A stretch of DNA of 42,678 nt. Source: Alcaligenaceae bacterium. Lineage in GTDB: Bacteria > Pseudomonadota > Gammaproteobacteria > Burkholderiales > Burkholderiaceae_B. The position numbers were made by a program, and so were the translations under genes. The stretch is taken from assembly GCA_029267315.1 (NCBI GenBank), contig JAJUJD010000008.1:1-42678 (forward strand). Direction: 5' to 3'. The stretch's first letter is position 1, and every line of letters starts with the position of its first letter. The notes below the pieces were generated by a model. That model worked only from the letters and a program-made list of their open reading frames with translations. It had not been told where the DNA came from and searched no databases. This document shows, piece by piece, positions 34,556 to 42,646 of the stretch.

Positions 34556-36669
34556 ACGATTTTCTCGCAATACTGAAGCAAGGCGGTGGCCAGCACGCCC
34601 GCCTGATGGTTGGCCCTGTGCTCATCCTCATGGTTCTTGCCATGATGGTGCTGCCCCTGCCGCCCTTCATGCTCGACTTGCTGTTTACCTTCAATATTGC
34701 GATCTCGGTGATGATCCTGCTGGTGGCACTGTTCACCCGCAAGCCACTGGATTTTGCAGCGTTTCCTACTGTTCTGCTGTTCTCCACGCTGTTGCGGTTG
34801 GCCCTGAATGTGGCTTCCACGCGCGTGGTGCTGCTGCACGGCCATACTGGCCCTGACGCCGCCGGTAAAGTGATTGAGTCTTTCGGTCACTTCCTGATTG
34901 GTGGCAATTTCGCGGTCGGTCTGATCGTCTTCATCATCCTGGTCATCATCAACTTTGTGGTGATTACCAAGGGCGCCGGGCGGATCGCCGAAGTGGGTGC
35001 GCGCTTCACCCTGGACGCCATGCCCGGCAAGCAGATGGCCATTGACGCCGACCTCAACGCTGGTTTGATCGGTGAAGATGAAGCCCGCGCGCGCCGCAAG
35101 GAAGTGGGGCAGGAAGCCGAGTTCTACGGCGCCATGGACGGTGCTAGTAAGTTCGTGCGAGGCGACGCCGTCGCTGGCTTGCTGATCATGGTGATCAACA
35201 TTATCGGCGGCCTGATTGTGGGAGTTGGACAGCACGACCTCTCCTTTGGTCAGGCAGCCGAGGTCTATACCATCCTCACTATTGGTGACGGCCTGGTAGC
35301 TCAAATCCCTTCGCTGATCATCTCGACTGCTGCGGGCGTGGTGGTATCCCGCGTCGCGAATGACGAAGATGTGAGTCAGCAGATGCTGGGGCAGCTGTTC
35401 ACCAACCCCAATGTGATGTTCATTACGGCCGGCATCATCGGTCTTATGGGGCTGATTCCCAATATGCCGCATGTCGCATTTCTGTCCCTGTCGATTCTTA
35501 TGAGCGCCATTGGTTGGTCCGTGCTCAAGAAACGCGAGAAACTCGCGGAGGCTGCAGCCGTGGAGCCCGCCCAGAAACAGGCGGCAGTCGAGGCGGCCGC
35601 CGCTGAAGCGACGTGGGATGACGTGGAGCTGGTCGACCCCTTAGGGCTGGAAGTTGGATACCGCCTCATATCGCTGGTGGACCACTCCCAAAATGGTGAA
35701 CTGTTGCACCGCATCCGCAGCCTGCGCAAGAAATTCGCGCAAGATGTCGGTTTCCTTCCGCCGGTTGTGCATATCCGCGACAACCTCGAGCTTAAGCCTA
35801 ACGAATACCGCATCCTGCTTTCGGGTGTGGAGGTGGGGCGGGGCACGTCCACACCAGGGCAGTGGCTGGCCATTGACCCAGGTGGTGTCACCATGAAATT
35901 GCCGGGCACGCCAACCACCGACCCGGCCTTCGGCCTTCCTGCTGTATGGATCGACGTTTCCCTGCGCGAACAGGCGCAGATTGCCGGCTACACCGTGGTG
36001 GATGCCGGTACTGTCGTCGCCACTCATCTGAACCACATAATGCATCGCCACGGCGCTCAATTGCTGGGTCGCCCGGAGGTACAGCAACTGCTCGACCATA
36101 TTGAGCGCGAAGCGCCGAAGCTAGTGGAAGACCTGGTTCCCAAGACCATCACGCTGGCGGCGTTCCAGAAATTGCTGCGTGGCTTGCTGGAGGAAGAAGT
36201 ACCTATCCGCGACATGCGCAGCATCATCGAGTCCATTACTGAGCATGCACCACGACTGGCCGCGCAAAACGCGGCTGGCACGGGGCCCGATCCCTCTGAA
36301 TTGCTGGCCCTCACCCGCGTAGCACTAGGCCGCGCGATCTGTCAGCAGTGGTTCCCCGGCGACAGCGAGATGAACGTCATGAGTTTGGAGCCGCGCCTGG
36401 AACGTGTTCTGACACAGGCACTCACTACCAGCGGCGCCATCGAACCTGGTCTGGCCGAGAATCTCTTGCGCGAAGTCGATCGGGCAGTGCAGGAACTCGA
36501 AACTGCGGGCGAAGTGGCGGTTCTCGTTGTTCCGCCCGTGCTTCGCCCCACGCTGGCGCGCTTCCTCAAGAACCATTTTCCGCAAATTGGTATCCTTTCC
36601 ACTATGGAAATACCGGATGACCGGGTATTGAAGGTGGCCGCAATCATTGGGGGGAGTAACGCAGCGTGA
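34552..36669 (+). CDS. flhA: FlhA, flagellar export apparatus core
   Basis: A 705-residue protein: eight N-terminal membrane helices (about 18-325), which channel protons for export, a linker, and a cytoplasmic domain (about 365-690) that forms a nonameric ring and docks chaperone-substrate pairs. The FHIPEP family signature region RFTLDAMPGKQMAIDADLNAG is present. Length equals family norm (about 690-700). It overlaps flhB by 4 bp at the start and flhF by 4 bp (GTGA) at the end. Confidence 0.96.
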   Translation: MNDFLAILKQGGGQHARLMVGPVLILMVLAMMVLPLPPFMLDLLFTFNIAISVMILLVALFTRKPLDFAAFPTVLLFSTLLRLALNVASTRVVLLHGHTGPDAAGKVIESFGHFLIGGNFAVGLIVFIILVIINFVVITKGAGRIAEVGARFTLDAMPGKQMAIDADLNAGLIGEDEARARRKEVGQEAEFYGAMDGASKFVRGDAVAGLLIMVINIIGGLIVGVGQHDLSFGQAAEVYTILTIGDGLVAQIPSLIISTAAGVVVSRVANDEDVSQQMLGQLFTNPNVMFITAGIIGLMGLIPNMPHVAFLSLSILMSAIGWSVLKKREKLAEAAAVEPAQKQAAVEAAAAEATWDDVELVDPLGLEVGYRLISLVDHSQNGELLHRIRSLRKKFAQDVGFLPPVVHIRDNLELKPNEYRILLSGVEVGRGTSTPGQWLAIDPGGVTMKLPGTPTTDPAFGLPAVWIDVSLREQAQIAGYTVVDAGTVVATHLNHIMHRHGAQLLGRPEVQQLLDHIEREAPKLVEDLVPKTITLAAFQKLLRGLLEEEVPIRDMRSIIESITEHAPRLAAQNAAGTGPDPSELLALTRVALGRAICQQWFPGDSEMNVMSLEPRLERVLTQALTTSGAIEPGLAENLLREVDRAVQELETAGEVAVLVVPPVLRPTLARFLKNHFPQIGILSTMEIPDDRVLKVAAIIGGSNAA

Positions 36670-39254
36670 AGATCAGCCGGTTCTTCGGTGTCACCACCCG
36701 TGAGGCCATGAGGCAGGTTCGCCTCAGCTTGGGTCCGGATGCCTTGATCGTTTCCAATCGCCGTGTCGACGGTGGAGTGGAAATCCTGGCTGCCGACCCG
36801 GATGAGGTACCCACTGCCGGGCAATCAGCGGCAGGCAGTGCAAAACCAGCTGCTGCAGATCCACTCTCCGGGCGGCCGTCCCATGATTCGGCTGCCGGCG
36901 CACCAACCCGAGGTGTACCGCTTGCTCCTTCGGCGGCTTCCCCCATTACGCCTTCTGTGCCGTCGGCGGCTAGCCCCGTAATTCCATCTCCTAAGTCTCC
37001 TTTGGGAGCGTACGCTGCGGCATTCCAGGCAGCATATGGGCCGGTGCCCGAAACGCCGACGCCTCAGGTTTCTCCACCCAGGGTGATGCCGTCAACTTCT
37101 GAAAGCGTCCCGCTCGATACGCCGCCTGGCACGCCGCCCGCCGATATTCTGGATGCACTGGGCGATATGCGGGGTGCGTTGGAAAACCGCATCGACGAGC
37201 TGCTTTGGGGCAATCAACTCAGGCAATCTCCCCAAGCGGCCACCTTGTTCCAGACCTTATTGGGCATGGGCTTCAGTACCAGCCTGCTGCGCGCGCTGCT
37301 GCAGCATATGCCGGCGCAGCTGTCCAACAAGGCGGCGATGCAATGGGTGCGTGAACAGCTTACGTCCAAGCTGCCCATGCTTGCCAGCGAAGATGAGCTC
37401 TGGCGGCCCGGCCTCGTGCTGGCCCTGGTGGGGCCGACAGGTGTGGGCAAAACGACCACTATTGCAAAGCTGGCGGCGCGGTGCGTGCGTCGCTTTGGGC
37501 CTGACAAGCTGGTGCTCATCACCACCGATACTTATCGGATCGGCGCTCACGAACAGCTGAAAATTTATGGGCAGATGCTGCGTTCACCCGTGCACGTGGT
37601 GCGTAGCGCTGATGAACTGAAAGATGTCATCGCCGGGGTGCGCCCCGACCAAGTCATACTGATCGACAACGTCGGCATCAGCCAGCGTGACCGATATATT
37701 CATGAGCAGGCAGCCTTGCTGGCGGCGGCGGGCCGCGAAGTCAGCCGCTTGCTGGTTCTGAATGCAGCCAGCCATGGCGAGACGCTGGACGAAGTGGCCC
37801 GGCGCTACCGCGATGATGGCGGCACGCCACTGAAGGGCTGCATTATCTCCAAGGTGGACGAAGCCACCCGCCTCGGTGCCGCGCTCGATACTGCCTTGCG
37901 GTACCGCCTGCCCATTCACTATGTGTCGATCGGGCAGAAAGTGCCCGAACACCTGGTGTTCCTCAGCGCGGCGGATCTCATCGACCGCGCGCTTACGCCG
38001 CAGCCGGCCTCGCGCACCTTGTACGCGCCAACGGAAGCTGACTTCGCGGCGCTTCTGGCCATGAGCCGGCCGTCAGTTCCGGAAGCCGGCCCGGAGGCCG
38101 CCGCACGGCAGCGTTTGCTCGCGCTTCCTCGTTTGCTGTCCATCTCAGCCGGTGGCGCCGCCCATCTGAGCGAGTCCGATTTACGTGCTGGGTGCCATTA
38201 CGTTGACGAACTCCCTGCGGTGTCGGAAGCCTACGATCTCTGGCGCATCAGCGTGACGCAAGAGGGCGGGCCCTCAGGCCTGGATGCCTCCATTCGGCAA
38301 ATGCTGCGCATCGTCCGCGATGCCTGGGGCGGGTCGGAAGATCGTAAGTTGCTCGCCGTGCACGATCAGCTTCCCTTGAAAGCAGCCGACGAACCGCGCG
38401 CTCAGCTGCGGGCCACGCTGGTGCTGGACGAACAGGGCGCCGCACTGGCAACACCCCTGCAGCAACTTACGCTTTCTCAAGGGTGGCTGTCCTCCGCTGG
38501 CTTCGCGCGACCTCAAGCTCCTTCCACCAGCGAGGCCTTGCTGCTTCAGCTTGATTACTTGGCCGAGCAAGCTGCCGAGATACCTGTCATTCATATATTC
38601 GAAGGCGGCAATGGAGCACTCTGGCGCGGTTTGGTGGAACGGGGCCAGCCTTGGCTGGCGCAGGTTCCCCCCATTACCCGGGTCGATATGGATGACGGGT
38701 CCACCACGGCAATAGCTCTGGCGAAGACCCTGGCCCATCAACCGGTAGCTGACCCCGATTACCTGTTTGGCCTGGCGGAAGTGGCTGGCGGGCCGGCGGA
38801 AAGCCGCGCGCTGTGGGTGGCAAGTGTGGAGGTCGCGATCAAATCACGAGGTCAGCCCGCTCTGCCGCTGCATATGGTGTCCGCCATGCTGGTCGACCGG
38901 CTCACCGGCAAACGGGTAAGACACCTCGTAGGCTTGCATGCTGGCTTGGCATATTCCGCCGGCAAGCTCGCGTCGTGGCTGGTGCTCAAGGCCGAATCAC
39001 GGGAAGCCATGCGCCATGCCGCAAAAGCCTGGCATTTACTGGGAAGTAGCGAAGGGGCGGGGGTTCAAGATAAGGCCCTGGTCGCCTGCCAGCTCGGCCT
39101 TGCTGCATGGGAGTTGCAAAAACATCCACTGGCACAGCAGGGCCGAAAACTGGCCGCCAACATGCTCGGGCGCAAGCACCTACCAGTTAGTGCCGCATCG
39201 GCCGCTACCTTGAAGCTGTTCGCCTTGAAGGAAATGTTGGGCGCGCAGACCTGA
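36666..39254 (+). CDS. flhF: FlhF, SRP-type GTPase with long C-terminal extension
   Basis: An 862-residue protein, nearly twice the usual FlhF length. Residues 1-45 match the FlhF B-domain start (KISRFFGVTTREAMRQVRLSLG); 48-160 are Pro/Ala/Ser-rich; 160-240 form the N-domain; and 245-445 form the GTPase with G1 GPTGVGKT (256-263), DTYRIGAHEQLKIYG and G4 SKVDEATRLG. The G3 motif reads DNVG (334-337) where SRP GTPases have DTAG or DTVG. After about 445 come ~415 residues I do not recognise. FlhF helps place and assemble flagella. The GTG at 36666 overlaps the flhA stop. No flhG follows; the next gene is convergent flgN. Confidence 0.9.
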   Translation: MKISRFFGVTTREAMRQVRLSLGPDALIVSNRRVDGGVEILAADPDEVPTAGQSAAGSAKPAAADPLSGRPSHDSAAGAPTRGVPLAPSAASPITPSVPSAASPVIPSPKSPLGAYAAAFQAAYGPVPETPTPQVSPPRVMPSTSESVPLDTPPGTPPADILDALGDMRGALENRIDELLWGNQLRQSPQAATLFQTLLGMGFSTSLLRALLQHMPAQLSNKAAMQWVREQLTSKLPMLASEDELWRPGLVLALVGPTGVGKTTTIAKLAARCVRRFGPDKLVLITTDTYRIGAHEQLKIYGQMLRSPVHVVRSADELKDVIAGVRPDQVILIDNVGISQRDRYIHEQAALLAAAGREVSRLLVLNAASHGETLDEVARRYRDDGGTPLKGCIISKVDEATRLGAALDTALRYRLPIHYVSIGQKVPEHLVFLSAADLIDRALTPQPASRTLYAPTEADFAALLAMSRPSVPEAGPEAAARQRLLALPRLLSISAGGAAHLSESDLRAGCHYVDELPAVSEAYDLWRISVTQEGGPSGLDASIRQMLRIVRDAWGGSEDRKLLAVHDQLPLKAADEPRAQLRATLVLDEQGAALATPLQQLTLSQGWLSSAGFARPQAPSTSEALLLQLDYLAEQAAEIPVIHIFEGGNGALWRGLVERGQPWLAQVPPITRVDMDDGSTTAIALAKTLAHQPVADPDYLFGLAEVAGGPAESRALWVASVEVAIKSRGQPALPLHMVSAMLVDRLTGKRVRHLVGLHAGLAYSAGKLASWLVLKAESREAMRHAAKAWHLLGSSEGAGVQDKALVACQLGLAAWELQKHPLAQQGRKLAANMLGRKHLPVSAASAATLKLFALKEMLGAQT

Positions 39255-39273
39255 ACTGCGCGGTCGCAGGGTG

Positions 39274-39750
39274 TCAGCCTGCCTTGATGTTCCGACTCGC
39301 ACCCGGGTTACCCGGGCGTTTGCGGCCGCTTGCATCGTAGATATCTCCGACGCCGGCCAAACGCCGCAGGGTATCGAGTGCGCGTTGGTTGTGTTCCAGA
39401 AACACTTCAATAATGCGCCCGTTGGCTTCGTTCAGTGAACGAGCCTGGTTTGTTACATCGACCAAGGCTTGGCGAACTTGTTCCAAAGAAGGGTGCTGCC
39501 GGGCAGCTTCCGAAAGCCCGGCACCATCGCTACCAAAGCCCATGGACTGCAGCATGCTGTTGCGCACTTCGGCAACTTCCATAAGGCGATCTGCTGTGGC
39601 GTTCTTGCGTTCCGTGGTGTCGGCAAGAGCCTGTTCAGTGGCCCCTTCTTCCAGTACCTTGGCTTCTTCCTGCAGAATTTGCAGAAACTCACCCATGAGA
39701 TTCGCTTCCTTTTCCAGGCAGGCTTGGAGAGCGGTAAGAGAAGCGTTCAT
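39274..39750 (-). CDS. flgN: FlgN, export chaperone for hook-associated proteins
   Basis: A 158-residue helical protein that escorts FlgK and FlgL to the export gate. The long N-terminal helix with heptad pattern (ALQACLEKEANLMGEFLQILQEE) and the overall layout fit FlgN; the C-terminal ~25 residues (DASGRKRPGNPGAS) are polar and flexible. It follows flgM by 41 nt on the minus strand, so both should be made from the sigma-28 promoter upstream of flgM, as in other flgMN operons. It is convergent with flhF, 19 bp apart. Confidence 0.9.
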   Translation of the reverse strand: MNASLTALQACLEKEANLMGEFLQILQEEAKVLEEGATEQALADTTERKNATADRLMEVAEVRNSMLQSMGFGSDGAGLSEAARQHPSLEQVRQALVDVTNQARSLNEANGRIIEVFLEHNQRALDTLRRLAGVGDIYDASGRKRPGNPGASRNIKAG

Positions 39751-39791
39751 GATGTGAGTGGTGCGAGATAAAATTGAAGTGGAGCGCAGAC

Positions 39792-40082
39792 TTATTTCAG
39801 CAGTTCGCGAGCACTTGCGATCAGCGATTCTGCAATGCGGCTGGTATCGACCTTGTACTGGCCGGAGGCGATGGCGTCGCGCAGTTGCTGCACTTTGGCC
39901 ATGTCGATATCGTTATCTGTGTTCTGCAGTGCAGCCAGGTTACGCGCGGCTGCGCTCAAGTCGACCGAAGCAGCTTTTTCTGTGCCACCCGCGACACCAC
40001 CGCCAACATTTGCGCGTGAGCTGCGCGTGGCAGAGATGCTGCTTGCCAGTTGGCTTTTAATGAGATTAGGTGTGATCTTCAC
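39792..40082 (-). CDS. flgM: FlgM, anti-sigma-28 factor
   Basis: A 96-residue protein that binds FliA (sigma-28) and is exported through the finished hook, releasing late gene expression. The N-terminal MKITPNLIK and the C-terminal helical segment (VQQLRDAIASGQYKVDTSRIAESLIASARELLK region, about 64-96) match FlgM; the middle is low-complexity and disordered, as needed for export. It lies after flgA and before flgN on the minus strand and has its own sigma-28 promoter 48-75 bp upstream of its ATG. Confidence 0.93.
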   Translation of the reverse strand: MKITPNLIKSQLASSISATRSSRANVGGGVAGGTEKAASVDLSAAARNLAALQNTDNDIDMAKVQQLRDAIASGQYKVDTSRIAESLIASARELLK

Positions 40083-40129
40083 TGCGCTCTCCGTATGTAC
40101 TGCTTGCCTGTTGCGTTTCTATAGTCTGC

Positions 40130-40156
40130 TTAACGGCGGGCGCCATAACAACTTTA
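40130..40156 (-). promoter_or_regulatory. Sigma-28 (FliA) promoter of flgM-flgN
   Basis: On the minus strand TAAA (40156-40153), exactly 15 nt, then GCCGTTAA (40137-40130) match the sigma-28 consensus TAAA-N15-GCCGATAA with one change. The start would be near 40119, giving a 37-nt leader. This is the class III promoter expected for FlgM feedback. Confidence 0.82.
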
Positions 40157-40166
40157 GGGGTTGTTA
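40146..40166. repeat. Inverted repeat overlapping the flgM -35 element
   Basis: TAACAAC (40146-40152) and GTTGTTA (40160-40166) are perfect 7-bp arms around TTTAGGG. The loop contains the sigma-28 -35 element. It may be the binding site of a dimeric regulator or a hairpin at the end of the flgA message; no T-run is present. Confidence 0.55.
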
Positions 40167-40182
40167 CAACCTGACAGACGTA

Positions 40183-40884
40183 TTACATCATGATGCGCAC
40201 GGTGGTATTACTGACCACGGTGCCCGTCACTACTTGTCCCGAACTCGTTCTTACCTGAATCATAGCGCCCGGAGCGCCATCCTCAAGCGCCACGCCTTCT
40301 CCAGTTGCAACAAAGCCCACTCCGCGGGCTTCTGTGCGCACGGGCTGTCCTTTCACGATTGAGTCTGGGTCGCGCAAGGCGCTGGAGCGTAACGACGTAC
40401 CTTCAGTCATGCGCTGCGTGACGATATACCCGACTGCGAGCGCGGGGTCAGTGACTACGCCGCGCGGCATGCGCAACAGATCGCCCTCCCGTGCGGTCAG
40501 GTCGTCCATGGTGATGCGTTCGCCCGGCTCCATACGGCGGTTGGTCACGTAATAGTAGCCATTGACGCTGAGACTGGCCTGCACAAACAGCGTCCAAGGC
40601 TGCGGGGCCAGGCAGCGCACGCCGACATTCATACGTGAGCGCAACTGAGGGTTAGGCAGGTAGACGTCCAGATGTTCGCACGCGGCTTGGCGTGAAATGC
40701 GCGGTGGGGTAACGACGACTTCCGCTGCGCCTGGCAGGACCGCGGCCTGATTGAGTAGAAAAGACTCAACTTCGGAAGCGATGATGGAGGGGTCTTGAAG
40801 CTCTGTCTGAGCGCTGACGCCAGCTGGCAGAAACGGGAGCAGAGCGGCGAGTAGACAGCCCGCCAGATAGTTCAAAGTGCGCAT
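40183..40884 (-). CDS. flgA: FlgA, P-ring assembly chaperone
   Basis: A 233-residue periplasmic protein with a Sec signal peptide (about 1-25, cleavage near AGVSA/QTE). The C-terminal ~130 residues hold the SAF-type domain (YYYVTNRRMEPGERITMDDLTAREGDLLRMPRG, split by a turn) typical of FlgA, which helps FlgI form the P ring around the rod. Cys68 and Cys90 could form a disulfide. It is divergent from flgB, and upstream of flgM on the same strand; FlhDC-dependent control from the shared gap is expected. Confidence 0.93.
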   Translation of the reverse strand: MRTLNYLAGCLLAALLPFLPAGVSAQTELQDPSIIASEVESFLLNQAAVLPGAAEVVVTPPRISRQAACEHLDVYLPNPQLRSRMNVGVRCLAPQPWTLFVQASLSVNGYYYVTNRRMEPGERITMDDLTAREGDLLRMPRGVVTDPALAVGYIVTQRMTEGTSLRSSALRDPDSIVKGQPVRTEARGVGFVATGEGVALEDGAPGAMIQVRTSSGQVVTGTVVSNTTVRIMM

Positions 40885-40924
40885 TCAGGCATTCTATAAA
40901 TCGTCACGTTCAGACAAGAAGTGA

Positions 40925-40992
40925 ATTGGATAAGAAATGCCACTCTATTTCCAACTTTGTCAGACGGAACACACGGTTACCATTTTGGTAAC
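40925..40992. promoter_or_regulatory. flgA/flgB divergent control region (candidate FlhDC site)
   Basis: The 148-bp gap between flgA and flgB should carry class II control. TTGGATAAGAAAT (40925-40937) faces ATTTCCAA (40947-40954) as an imperfect inverted repeat, which loosely recalls the AT-rich half-sites bound by FlhD4C2. A perfect GTTACC/GGTAAC repeat (40976-40981 and 40987-40992) lies 41 bp before flgB. No convincing sigma-28 site is present. Assignment is tentative. Confidence 0.3.
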
Positions 40993-41032
40993 TGGCGGAT
41001 AAAACGCCGGCTACCAATCTTAGGTGAGGCTA

Positions 41033-41446
41033 ATGTTCGATCGCATCGGCGAAAACTTCAATTTCAACCAGACAGCGCTTTCCCTGCGTCAGCAGCGTCA
41101 GGAAGTCCTGGCGGCCAACATTGCCAATGCTGACACGCCACATTACAAGGCGCGCGATTTCGATTTTAACAAGGCCCTCCAGGAAGCTCTGGGTGGGGGT
41201 GGCAGCATGCGTCTGCCGCCCACGCAACTGAACCTGACTTCAGCACGCCATATTCCCGCACAGGCGCTCGGCAAGAGCACGGCAGAGCTGCTGTATCGCC
41301 AGCCCTTCCAGCCAAGCCTCGACGGCAACACGGTCGATATGGACGTCGAGCGTGTTCAGTTCGCCGACAATACGGCGCGCTATCAGGCCGATCTCAGCAT
41401 TATTTCCTCTCGCCTGCGCTCACTGCGTTCGGTATTCGAGCAATAG
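41033..41446 (+). CDS. flgB: FlgB, proximal rod protein
   Basis: A 137-residue rod subunit exported by the flagellar apparatus. The N-terminal helix and the rod signature (ALSLRQQRQEVLAANIANADTPHYKARDFDF) and the C-terminal helix (NTARYQADLSIISSRLRSLRSVF) fit FlgB; length equals E. coli FlgB (138). The ATG at 41033 is chosen over an in-frame GTG three codons upstream, because AGGTGAGG then lies just before the start. First gene of the flgBCDE rod/hook operon. Confidence 0.95.
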   Translation: MFDRIGENFNFNQTALSLRQQRQEVLAANIANADTPHYKARDFDFNKALQEALGGGGSMRLPPTQLNLTSARHIPAQALGKSTAELLYRQPFQPSLDGNTVDMDVERVQFADNTARYQADLSIISSRLRSLRSVFEQ

Positions 41447-41462
41447 TCAGGTCAGTTGAGTC

Positions 41463-41879
41463 ATGTCGAATTTCACAATTTTTTCCATAGCAGGCTCGGC
41501 GCTCACGGCGCAGTCGCAGCGCATGAACGTCGCAGCCAGCAATCTGGCCAACGCAGAAAGCGTGGCCGGGCCCAACGGCCAGCCTTACAAGGCCCGCCAG
41601 GTCGTATTCCAAATGCAGCCCGTTCAAGCCCAAGGCAAGGTTCAGGCTGTTGGGGGTGTGCGTGTCAGCCAAGTGGTGGAAAGCAATGCGCCGCACCGTA
41701 TGGAATACAACCCAGGGCATCCCATGGCCAATGAAAACGGCTATGTGGTCAAACCCAATGTCGATGTCGTTGCGGAAACGGTCAACATGATCTCCGCATC
41801 GCGCTCCTATCAGGCCAACGTCGAAATCATCAACACGGCAAAATCGTTGATGAATCGAACGCTGACCATCGGCCAATAA
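41463..41879 (+). CDS. flgC: FlgC, proximal rod protein
   Basis: A 138-residue rod subunit. The rod signature [22 protein letters not shown] and the C-terminal helix [27 protein letters not shown] are typical; a flexible central segment is present. It follows flgB by 16 nt and precedes flgD by 34 nt on the same strand. FlgB, FlgC, FlgF and FlgG build the drive shaft between the MS ring and the hook. Confidence 0.95.
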   Translation: MSNFTIFSIAGSALTAQSQRMNVAASNLANAESVAGPNGQPYKARQVVFQMQPVQAQGKVQAVGGVRVSQVVESNAPHRMEYNPGHPMANENGYVVKPNVDVVAETVNMISASRSYQANVEIINTAKSLMNRTLTIGQ

Positions 41880-41913
41880 CCGTGGCCGTAACTTCAACCA
41901 GAACGGATAATCC

Positions 41914-42585
41914 ATGACGACCGTTTCCAGTGTGACCTCCGCCGCGGCGCAGAACATCGCAGGAACTACCGAACTCCTGGCAGATACCCAGGAACGATTC
42001 ATGACGATGCTGATCACGCAGCTGAAGAATCAGGATCCCATGAACCCCATGGACAACGCGCAAATCACCTCTCAGGTGGCGCAGCTGTCTACGGTTACTG
42101 GCATCAATCAGCTCAACCAGACCCTGCTCGCGCTTGCTGGTCAGCTTGATGTCTCCCAATCCATGCAGGCTGCCTCGCTTATCGGCAAGGAAATCCTGGT
42201 GCCGGGCGCCGATATCCGCGTAGGCACCAGTGGCGACAACACGCAGGTCACGCACTTCGGCATGGACCTGCTCTCGCCGGCCGCGGGCGTCCGCGTCATG
42301 ATCACCGATGTCGCCGGCAAGGTGGTCCGTACCATGGATCTTGAGAACGTCCAGCCGGGCGTGCATTCCCTGGAGTGGGACGGTAAGGACGACACCGGCA
42401 ACATCGTCCCCGACGGCCGCTACCAAGTACGCGTATCCGCCTTTGATGCACAGGAAGCACCTGTTTCAGTGGCACCGCTGACTTCCGGCAAGGTGTCCAG
42501 CGTGGCGACGTCCAACGGCGGTGTGAGGCTGGACCTCGGCCTGGCAGGTTCCTATCTGCTTTCCGACGTACGCAAGATCATGTAA
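41914..42585 (+). CDS. flgD: FlgD, hook cap (hook assembly scaffold)
   Basis: A 223-residue exported protein that caps the growing hook so that FlgE subunits can polymerise. The N-terminal signature ERFMTMLITQLKNQDPMNPMDNAQITSQVAQLSTVTGINQL and the C-terminal Ig-like domain (FlgD_ig, about 105-180 with VQPGVHSLEWDGKDDTGN) fit the family; length equals the norm. It follows flgC by 34 nt and is separated from flgE by a 61-nt gap with a perfect hairpin. Confidence 0.95.
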   Translation: MTTVSSVTSAAAQNIAGTTELLADTQERFMTMLITQLKNQDPMNPMDNAQITSQVAQLSTVTGINQLNQTLLALAGQLDVSQSMQAASLIGKEILVPGADIRVGTSGDNTQVTHFGMDLLSPAAGVRVMITDVAGKVVRTMDLENVQPGVHSLEWDGKDDTGNIVPDGRYQVRVSAFDAQEAPVSVAPLTSGKVSSVATSNGGVRLDLGLAGSYLLSDVRKIM

Positions 42586-42590
42586 TGCAT

Positions 42591-42609
42591 GCCGCGCCAT
42601 GAGCGCGGC
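42591..42609 (+). repeat. Perfect GC-rich hairpin between flgD and flgE
   Basis: GCCGCGC (42591-42597) and GCGCGGC (42603-42609) pair perfectly around CATGA, starting 6 nt after the flgD stop. No T-run follows. It may adjust flgE message level or stability relative to flgD, as far more hook subunits than caps are needed. Confidence 0.6.
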
Positions 42610-42646
42610 CTAATGAATAAACACCATATCAATACGAGGTTGAAAC

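Noticed and set aside
34438-35472. A 344-codon minus-strand frame over flhA
   Set aside because: His/Asp/Gln-rich complement of a membrane-helix gene with no recognisable motif.
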